From contig NW_024037076.1 of the NCBI RefSeq assembly GCF_015706575.1, positions 10,450,777 to 10,514,776 on the forward strand: DNA of 64,000 nt. Reading direction: 5' to 3'. The notes under the pieces are model-generated. The model was not told the DNA's origin. It did not search any database and saw only the letters and a list, made by a program, of their open reading frames with translations. Every line of letters begins with the position of its first letter. Position 1 is the stretch's first letter. The position numbers were made by a program, and so were the translations under genes. Source of the stretch: Patiria miniata. Lineage: Eukaryota; Echinodermata; Asteroidea; Valvatida; Asterinidae. This document shows positions 55,641 through 64,000 of this stretch, in pieces.

Positions 55641-57388
55641 TAAACACTAGCACATTTCGTTCAAAAAGTCAAGAGAAAGTGGCCAGGAAAAGCCTCAGAT
55701 TGCACAACAGAGCGTCTACCTAATCCAAACATTTCCCGGGGTCCTTAAGACCCACGCCTTCAGTGCTTTACGCTTCTCGCTCTCTTATAAAAAGTTCCAC
55801 TTCAGGATTTAAAGACCCCCAACCCCTACCCCACCCCACCCCGGTATGGGATCAGGGACCGGGCCTAAGCACGGTATGCGCACACGTGACGCGAAGTTTT
55901 GTGACGAAAGAAAAGTCCCAAACTTTTCAATATGATTGGTCAAAATGTTGATGATTTACTTTTGAAGTTTTGAAACTTTTGGGCGGAAATGATCAATTAC
56001 ACTTATTTTGCGTGACGGTCCGTCGGCAGATTTCACGATGGCACCCCCACCCTGAATCCCCCCCCCCCATTCAGAATGGTCTAGCGACGCCCCTGACCTT
56101 TGCACGATAGTGAATCTTGATCACCAGTCTCTCTATTTTTATAATGGGTGACAGTTATGTAGATGATATACGTTAGGGAAATTAGTAAATGTATGGTTTG
56201 CTCATAATGGGCCCATATCTTGGCCCGAATGGGACCCATACAAGCTACCCCATAATTATGATACCCTGAATTTTTCCCATGGGCCCCAGATCTAAGCCAT
56301 ATGGGTCCATATATGGGCCCCAAATGATTCTGATACCATGATCCATGTCGGGCCCACATGGACAAGCCCAGTCAGTTATTACCCATTGTGTTAGATCAGG
56401 AAAAGATCAGGGCCCGCCCATATGGGACCCGTATCTAGTCCCAGATGGGACCCATATGGGCTTGCTACCTTGGTAACTGGGGAATTCTACCTTCGTATTT
56501 TTAGCGTTATTTAATCTTGTATTTTTTTGGAATTGTAACTCAATCTTTAAGATTCTAATTAAATCTTAGTGATTCATGTAAGATCCTACTTAAGTCCTGG
56601 TTTCTATCTTTAATATAATTTGTGTTTTGTCCGAGTGCATGATCCCAACTTAAGTGTAGGATGGACCTACCACACACACATAGTGGCAACACTGCCTAGA
56701 AGTGGGATCCTTACATTAACAGCAATGCCTCTCCAGACTTTTATAGAACAACCACAACAAACAAACAGTAGCTGCATGGCATACAGCCCGTGTCGAATGT
56801 TTCCTGGGATTGGTACAGGGACAGGCCTATCGTACATCTGGAATTTTTTGACGGTCTGGAGGAACAAAGGCAGCGCAACGATACGATGCTAACCGCTTTG
56901 CCAAACTCCATGACCATAACTCCCCCCCCCCAAAAAAAATGAACTGATGGTTTGAAGCAAAAGTAGTTGCGTGAGAAGTACATACAATTAAAAAAAAAGT
57001 TGGACTATGCCAAATTGTCTGAGTGCATTAATAAGAATAAGTTCTTGAGGTGACCGAAAAGAAATTATTCTTTCCATTACAAAGTGAAGTATCCATTACA
57101 TATAATTGTTATGCACATGCGCAGTTGGCATAACGAACCACAGCCTATATATTTTGCAATCATGATTTGCGTGAGGGCAAATCTCAATCTCAAAGGCAGG
57201 GTTCTACTATCGGGAGTGAGCTAAAGTCCCTTGGGGGTAATATTTACCTTTTGTGCTTCGGCTAGGTCGTACAAATTGAAAGCACGCAGCCTGTTTCCAG
57301 TAACCCACTGAAAACATCACAACGGGCCCCGGGTGTTAGTGTTCATTCGTTTTGAACGTACGCAGGACAGGCATTTACGTCTCAGCCA

Positions 57389-57754
57389 ATGAAAAGCTTT
57401 GCTTGCCACGCTCCACCCACAGTTACCGCCCACCGTGACTGTCCACTGCCTAACTTTTATTATTTAAATTGTTCGCTGCTTGCATTAATCATGATAACAA
57501 TGCAAGACGATTCCAACTCGTTCATCGGTACGAAAATCCAAATAGCAAAACAGGATCTCTTACAATTAAAGCTGTCTGGCACAATACCTGCTGAATCTCA
57601 GTTACGAATTAAGCTGATTCTTTGTGGCGACTCAAAATCAGGCTTCAAGCTAAAGAGGGCAAATCTCGAAAGAGAGTCAAGCTACAGTTTATCGGATGTT
57701 TGTGATGTAATATATCAATTTTTGATGACCCTCCATCATCATCCTAAACACTAG
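57389..57754 (+). pseudogene. Unidentified module 'LRI', copy 3 (longest open frame)
   Basis: A 121-codon frame whose C-terminal half, QLRIKLILCGDSKSGFKLKR then ANLERESSYSLSDVCDVIYQF, has paralogs at 19.9 and 55.5 kb. The N-terminal half is unique here. Codons look unremarkable and no known domain is recognised. It may be a relic exon of a repeated element gene or of a duplicated host gene. A stop follows after LHHHPKH. Confidence 0.4.
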
Positions 57755-58211
57755 GACAATTCATAAAAAAAAAAAAAAATCAGGGGAAATTGCCAGGAAA
57801 AGCCTCAGATTGCACAACAGAACGTCTACCTAATCCAAACATTTACCGGGGTCCTTAAGACCAAACGCCTTCAGGGCTATGCGCTTCTTGCTCGCTTATA
57901 AAAAAGTTGTACCTTAAGATTTAAATACCCCCACCCCTACGCCACCCCACCCCCAGTCAGGGATCAGGGAACGGGCCTAAGCACAGTAGGCGCACACGTC
58001 ACGCGCAGTTTAGTGACGAAAGAAAAGTCCCAAACTTTTCAATATGATTGGGCAAAATGTTGATAATTTACTTTTGAAGTGTAACTTATCCCACTGAAAA
58101 TTGTAACCTTTCAAAAGTAATTATAATAACCATTCATAATAATCGTGGAGGAATTAGAAATAGAGTTAAAGGGCTATCACTTGGGCAGAAATGATCAATT
58201 ACACTTATTTT

Positions 58212-58305
58212 GCGTGACGGTCCGTCGGCAGATTTCACGATGGCACCCCCCCCCAACCCCCCCCCCCCTCCCCATTCAATATGGTCTAGCGACGCCCCTG
58301 ACTTT
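58212..58305 (+). repeat. GACGGTCCGTCGGCA module with C-run, copy 3
   Basis: As at 20505-20590 and 56010-56095. It directly precedes the start of the 3-kb duplication copy 2. Confidence 0.7.
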
Positions 58306-59159
58306 TGCACGATAGTGAATCTTTATCACCACTCGAAAGCAAAATTAGTGCCCCGTTCGCAACAACGGTCATCAAAATGTTGCCCCCTCTCAAGATGGAT
58401 AACTGGCCCCTTTAACAATAATAGTGCTCTTCACGTAAAGGACATGATCACTGAACTGGCCATCCAACGCATCAGTGCCCCTCTCGCGATAAAAAAAGGT
58501 GTTTCTGCATAACTAGGTAAAAGAAAAACAAAGATCAAAAGGGACAACGTATTCATGATATATTCCTCGTCATGTAGGTTTATAGTGAAATGTTAACGGG
58601 GCCATATTCTTTTCTTTCAATTTCACACCGACGGAAGGTGTCCCTTTTTTCTGAGCAAATGCCCCTTTTTTGTTTTTTCCCCCAGTTTGAAAAGCGTTCC
58701 GCCGCCCCTGGCTCTCTGGATCAACTGCATCACATGTTCAGACAACCATGGTACTGTCCTGGTTACACTAGATATGGAAAGCAGTGAATTAAGCTTGAAC
58801 ATCTTAGTATAACGAGTAAAATGGGCCGTGAAGGCTGCCACTGGTGCTTTGTTGGTTATCATCAGGTGCAAGGAAAAGTTGGCTGAACACAGTGGTTGAG
58901 ACCAAGTCTGGGATGCTGCTTTAACTTTTGATCTATACAGTCAATCAAATCATATCCAGAAGTCATAATAATCGTGCTGTTGATGCCCATGGGGTTACGC
59001 TCCAAGTATTTTTTGATCTGTGTATTGAAATATTATTTCAAGAGAAACCTACCATCCATCGGGGTAACACAGTGGTTGAGACCACTTATTTATAGTTATT
59101 TAGATTCCTTAGTAACAAACTTCATACCAAAGTATCCTAGATGGCTGTCATCCATTGGC

Positions 59160-60240
59160 ACAGAAAATATGCACTGTTTCCCCCGACACACACAAAGGAA
59201 AAACAGGTGTGACGGCATATTATCACCGGTATAAATCAAAACATTAAGTGAACTAGAAACAAAAACCACATGTACACAAACCAGTCCCTGCGTCGCCTAA
59301 ACACCGGATGAGTTTTTTGAAACTCCCGCTCTCCGGTTATCACCAATCTAATGGGCCCGCTGGCGAGGTATGTGTTGACAAGTTATAACCCACCCATCAC
59401 CGCAACCCAGCAGTGGAACTGATTTTACTCCCTATATGCATATTGAATTTCCAAAAAAGGAAAAAAAAAACCTTAACAAATACGCTCTAGGCAGTTTAGT
59501 CATATAACTACACAGGTATCCATACCAGTGCTTGAAAGTCTTAAATAAACGAAAATCTTCCCTAGCTGGTTGCAAACACAATGTTTTCAAAAAAAGATTC
59601 ATCAGCTCGCGGAGCCCCTCGTACTCCAATGTTATCATACATCCCATAAAAAGAAAAGAATGAGGAACGGCCCTGCTGATGCTGATAGCAAATCCCATCC
59701 CCCTCCCATGTTTTAAACCCTAATTCACGGCGGCAACTTTCTTGGAATGACCTTGGAACTTTCCAACAAGTTATTAATATCAACAGATTATTCCCTGAAT
59801 TTTGCTTGCACAAAACCGGTTCTTCCTTGCTATTTTCCTAGCCAGAAAACCACTTCTTTTTAAGAAAACACAAGTCTGATAAAAACTTAAATGCATGGTG
59901 GCGGCCAAACTCCATTCCATTTAACTTAAAATGTAGTGGCGACATGTATGATTACGTCCCTTCCTACTAAACACATTGTACACAAGCCTATGTAAATGTG
60001 TACAAGCACACAGGGTTTTCCCGCCAATTTTCAACCCCTCCAGTAGGATCACAAGACTGACACCCCCTCTGAAGGACGTACTATGGTCCATATTAGGATC
60101 TGGCGATAGATGGCCCCGGGTTTGTTTACCACGTGGCCAGGACAATATAAAACATAAAAATGTGTAGAGTCAGTAGTCCATCCTGAATCCAGGTAAGGTT
60201 AAACAATGATTTGATAGGGTTCCTTGGTATCTAAAACATT
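59160..60240. other. Block present only in duplication copy 2
   Basis: About 1.08 kb replaces ~20 bp (AGTACCCCTTTATTT) of copy 1 at 29435-29450. No terminal repeats or coding signal were found, so it may equally be ancestral sequence deleted from copy 1. Confidence 0.6.
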
Positions 60241-60429
60241 GGGTTTGCCACCAAAATGGTTACACTTGTGAACTAATTGGAGACTACAACAATTACAACA
60301 ACGGAATTAGCCCACATCAGAATGAGGAACCCCTCACAAACATGCCTAAAGCAAAACTATCAACCACCTGTTAACTCAAAAACAATCCACAGGTCGTTAT
60401 TAAGCCATGTGACAAATGCCAAATGCATC

Positions 60430-60690
60430 TTGAACCGTGAGGACTAATTACAAGTTGGTTTTAAACATCCCAATTCCCAACATGAAAACATCGAAAGAAA
60501 TATGGCACATGAAACCACATTACTTGTGCACCAAATTCTCAACGAAATGCTAGAATACCGCCATATTGATACCCACATCCACAAATACTTTGACCCACGG
60601 TAGCAACCAATCAGCTACCCGACTACGTGTACTTTCTCCCGAAAATTCACAAAACCCTATCCCGGGAGAACCCTTTGTACACTGTATAAA
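60430..60690 (+). pseudogene. Penelope-like reverse transcriptase remnant, copy 2
   Basis: Duplicate of 29640-29900, with the same YFLPKIHK segment out of frame with its flanks. Confidence 0.65.
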
Positions 60691-61245
60691 GATTGGATGA
60701 AACTGTGTTGGGCAATGTAATTTACCCAGCATTGGTATGAAATTACCTCAAATTGGGTTGAATTGGGTAAAAAAAATTGTCAAACTATTGGGAAGAATTT
60801 GCCAAAGAGTGTAACAATTGATACTTCGACCAGCATTAGTCAAGTTATACATGTATTGTTATTGTGTTGTATCGTTTAAAGTCCAGACAATTTGGTGCCT
60901 GTCGTTATTGTTTCAATACTTTCAAATATTTCTTGAGAACGTAAAAACAGTGGTTTAATGAAACCACCGTCTTTCTCAGATTTCGCTTGTTTACATTAAG
61001 GACCATTTTGTTTGCGACCAACACATTTCAGAGGTTTCCCCTACACTCATACTTATACATAATGACAACAATCAAACACTTCCGATCTCAGGCTGTGCTC
61101 CGTGGTCATATATCAGTCGATGTGGACGGCAGCCATAGGTACCTTTACGTGCCAGCGGCCCGACCACGCTGTAGCCGCATCCTTCGCAATTCAGCTTCTC
61201 AGCTGCGAGAAAGGATGATTAGCCTCCCAAATTATAATTATTATT

Positions 61246-62057
61246 AATAAATACCTTGGAGAGTTGATGGTTTCTGATTGGTCGAGACTTGATCACGTGG
61301 CCGGGCATTAACGGTGATAATGGACCGGCTTCAAAGATCAAGCGAATAAATGGCCCCTGAACCAGCATTGATCAAGCCCCGTTCAGCCCCATGCAAGCCA
61401 ATGATTGGTCAAAATATAGTAACAGTCCTGCGGTAGCTTGTAACAATAGAGCACTGCACATGCGCTCAACCCCCATCGCGTGAGACTGACGCGCGCGTAC
61501 GCAACACAGTTGCTAGGGATGCGTGCGTGCGCGCGCGTAAGGAAGTTTTGAAACGACATCGTACAGCAGTGCTTTATATACTGAGGATGTTTACGACGAA
61601 AGCGTAGATCTACGATTAATTTTCTTTGAACACATCACTCACCGACATATTTACCTTTCCTAAACCAAGCATCTTTGTAATTCCGGACACAAGGAATGTG
61701 TAAACGAGATTTCAGCTTCCTCCATCAGGTAAAAATATGAAAACATTGTTGTAATTTGTTTCGCTACGGCAGCAGTTTCTGTTGAGTTTACGTCGTTATA
61801 GCTGTTAAGCTAAAATATGGCCCATGAACATGAACACAAAAAAGTCTGGAAATATCGCTGGAAAAAAAAGTCACAAAATTGGAGCATTTTATTTCGTAAA
61901 AAAGGTATTTATTAATAAAATAAATGAATTTTATTAATGCACTTAATAAAAGTGTTAATGGACCTCGACTTCGTCTCGGTCCATTAACAGCGGTCACCCC
62001 CACACCCGGTCATTATCACGCAGTGAAGACCGGCTCCTCACACTGTTATTCCCCTAT
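61246..62057. mobile_element. Insertion in duplication copy 2, with GTTAATGGACC hairpin
   Basis: About 0.8 kb interrupts ATTATTATT|ATGGCAGA sequence that is continuous at 30445-30470. It contains GTGATAATGGACCGG near its start and CCGGTCATTATCAC near its end (inverted), plus a 12-bp-arm hairpin (61953-61989). The middle is CG-rich with alternating purine-pyrimidine (GTGCGTGCGCGCGCG near 61521). Probably a TIR element with eroded termini. Confidence 0.6.
61953..61989. repeat. Hairpin TGTTAATGGACC / GGTCCATTAACA
   Basis: Perfect 12-bp arms around TCGACTTCGTCTC, itself partly self-complementary. Confidence 0.9.
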
Positions 62058-62499
62058 TGTTATGGCAGAGGATATTATCAAGTAATCAGATTTGTGAACA
62101 CATTTTTGATAGATTGGCTCATGTCTTGATTGACCGCGGAGGAATATTGTCCAAAAACTGCTCTCAAACCCCCGTACGTATCTCGGAACATTAGTCAGTC
62201 TTGTCGAGGCCTGCAAGCACCACGTTTCATTGGGAACAATCAAAAACAACTAAAACAATATTGTTCATACAGCTTTTAAAGTTGTTCGTTTTTATCAAAA
62301 TAATTGTAACGTAAAGAAATCTATTGTATCTAAAAAAATCGCCTCTTTGGGTTTTATGTAATTATTTTACTGCCCCGAAAACTAGAAGAAAGAAATATAG
62401 TTGTGCGGCATAGGGACATAATTATGCCTTTTGTTATAAAAGTATGTAACTAGTCATACGAGGCCTTCATACCATAACAACCAGTTTCAGATATGGAAG

Positions 62500-63065
62500 C
62501 ATTTCATATCTGACCCCCCAGTGACCTTTGAGGGGTCAATGATCTTTGAATACTCTATGTATAAAACGTCACTTTCCTATGACCTTAGTCTATGTATAGT
62601 CTTCATACAAAGTAAATAACAACCAAATGTGGAAAAAAATCACACTTGAATTATGATGACCTTCCTGAGGTCAATGACCTTTGTATTAACTGCACTTACT
62701 CTATTTATAGTTATTTATACGATTTTACTCTTTAAACCCCTTTTTTTTTATTGTAGTTCTCATGCATAATGTTAAGTTATAAATTTTGGTTTTCAATAAT
62801 GCGCTTGTTAAGTTGCTCATGCTTGGACAAGAATTTCATGTCTAGGGAATCTCATATCTGACCTCTAATGACCTTCAAGGGGTAAATGAACTTTGCGTAT
62901 CCTGTGTAAAGGTATTAGAGGATTAACTATTCAAAACACCTCTTTTTTATTTATCCAAATTTTGGTTTTCTTGCCATAATATGAATTTTCAGATATGTAG
63001 ACATTTCGTATTTCACCTATGATGACGTTTGCGAGGTCATTGATTTTTTGTATACTCTGATTGTC
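62500..63065 (+). repeat. Degenerate ~170-bp repeats rich in AGGTCA half-sites, copy 2
   Basis: Duplicate of 30889-31460. Several half-sites differ (CACCTATGATGACGTTT near 63015). Confidence 0.7.
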
Positions 63066-63560
63066 GTCATTTTGCAATTGTTCATGACCGAAGTCTAATA
63101 AAGCAAAAGGCGTGTATTTTAATAAGTTTTCTACAACATGTCATGAAGTCGGACCCCAAAAACTAGTTTGCATAACTTCTGATCTCAATTTTCCTTTTAA
63201 TTAGGGCAGACGCAGACGCAGACGAGATTATTTGGCTTAATAGAAAAAGGTTAAAAACGTGGCTTCCAAGTTCATATGGATACAGAAGGGTGTAATAACT
63301 ACACAAGAGTGAATATTGCTTGATACATGTACATTCTCCATACATAACAGACCCACAAATTTCTATTCCAATCTCTTCATATTGCGTCTGCCAATTAAAC
63401 AAAGAGAAGCGAGATAAGAGGTCACCTCAAAATTGTTTGAGGACTCTGAATTCATAACTTGACTGTAAACTAGTAAGTGCAATACCGTTCTTTGACACTA
63501 TTAAGGCACGAACACATGGCGTTTTTACGAATAAATATGATAAATAACGGCAACTAAGCT

Positions 63561-64000
63561 ATCAAAAATTCATCGACCTCTCTAACGGTATCACTACGTC
63601 AAATATGATGTTCCCATATTTGACAATTCTTTTCATGGCACAAAAAGAAGAGTTAAGTTGTAGACTTGGGTCATAAAAAAGGCATTTTCAATTGTCTTAA
63701 GCTAATTACTATCCATAAATAGGCTATGTTTTACAAAGGTCATGACCTCTCGTAAGGTCACCGGAGGGTGAATATGAAATGACCTATGTATGAAAATTCT
63801 CTTTATAGCATGAACATCTTTAATTTGGATATGAATCGTAAACAAATGGGGTAAAAAAAATCGTAAAAGAATAAATCGTACCAATAGCTAAAAACGGGTT
63901 AACAAAGGTCATTGACCTCTTAAGGTCACCAGAGGTCAGATATGAATTGATCCAAACTCTGATCACTATTTTCATTGTATGAAGACTTATCCCATATAAT
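63561..64000 (-). repeat. AGGTCA-rich repeats in opposite orientation
   Basis: AAAGGTCATGACCTCTCGTAAGGTCACCGG (63736-63765) and AAAGGTCATTGACCTCTTAAGGTCACCAGAGGTCA (63905-63940) look like the complement of the TGACC...GAGGTCA units. Spacing is about 170 bp. The window ends inside this region. Confidence 0.55.

Larger units (their letters stand above)
52190..57350 (+). repeat. Block B composite repeat, copy 7 (long, diverged)
   Basis: Module order follows copy 1: GGAAAACAGACAAAAATGCC (52227), CTCGACTCGCTGCTGCCACC (52799), GCGCCTTCTCCAACTTTGG (52998), GGTGAGCAGCATTACC and SINE head, CGCAGATTTAATGGTGAGG (53889), SQF and LRI modules (55228-55640), CCCATATGGG repeat (56190-56490), GTGTTTTGTCCGAGTGCATG (56623) and TCTACTATCGGGAGTGAGCT (57200). 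The stretch 54000-54800 has no partner elsewhere in the window. Confidence 0.7.
58327..63560 (+). repeat. 3-kb segmental duplication, copy 2 (with two extra blocks)
   Basis: Parallel to 28626-31965: CCACTCGAAAGCAAAATTAG at the start, GGTTTGCCACCAAAATGGTT at 60243, CCTCCCAAATTATAATTATT at 61223 and GGATATTATCAAGTAATCAG at 62069. Extra blocks are 59160-60240 and 61246-62057. Confidence 0.9.

Overview
The window reads as nuclear DNA of an animal. It is AT-rich and intron-rich, crowded with inverted-terminal-repeat elements (MITEs), tRNA-headed SINEs and decayed non-LTR and Penelope-type reverse transcriptases, and has no long intact open reading frame. The mix of repeats and a Thr/Pro/Glu mucin-type exon would fit a marine invertebrate such as an echinoderm, hemichordate or mollusc. 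That taxonomic placement is inference; no diagnostic host gene is present.

Host gene content is minimal. The best candidate is one + strand gene. Exon 1 (16788-16863) encodes a textbook signal peptide and ends in a consensus donor in phase 1. A symmetric 1-1 exon (45029-45247) encodes eleven copies of a TTT(L/P)EP hexapeptide and is bounded by a good acceptor and donor. The phases match, so they could be the start and mucin-like stalk of one secreted or membrane protein with an intron of about 28 kb. The remainder of that gene would lie beyond the window or in exons I could not recognise.

Layout: 1-4.4 kb, homopolymer and C/A-rich tracts and a broken reverse transcriptase on the minus strand. 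4.4-9.1 kb, a hairpin, two adjacent elements with a ~171-bp tandem core, and a long-arm inverted-repeat element. 9.1-14.6 kb, direct duplications, a foldback array of 16-bp units, a second dead reverse transcriptase with a SINE, and a candidate MITE. 16.5-17.0 kb, the signal-peptide exon. 17.2-27.5, 33.6-35.1, 37.3-41.6, 49.6-51.3 and 52.2-57.4 kb, recurrent copies of one composite multi-kilobase repeat (called block B here) into which several different MITEs have inserted; two insertions have an uninterrupted paralogous site elsewhere in the window. 28.6-32.0 and 58.3-63.6 kb, two copies of a 3-kb duplication carrying a dead Penelope-like fragment and repeats rich in AGGTCA half-sites. 42.7-47.4 kb, a piggyBac-like MITE with a nested hAT-like MITE, a ~53-bp minisatellite, and the mucin-like exon.

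The genes do not form a pathway. The window mainly records serial insertion, nesting and segmental duplication of non-autonomous elements in and around one long intron. The most unusual items are the palindromically arranged 16-bp array (12.1-12.45 kb), a 34-bp perfect palindrome inside a MITE (22.44 kb), a TIR element with many subterminal copies of one 13-mer (18.0-18.7 kb), and the paralogous empty sites that date insertions within block B.
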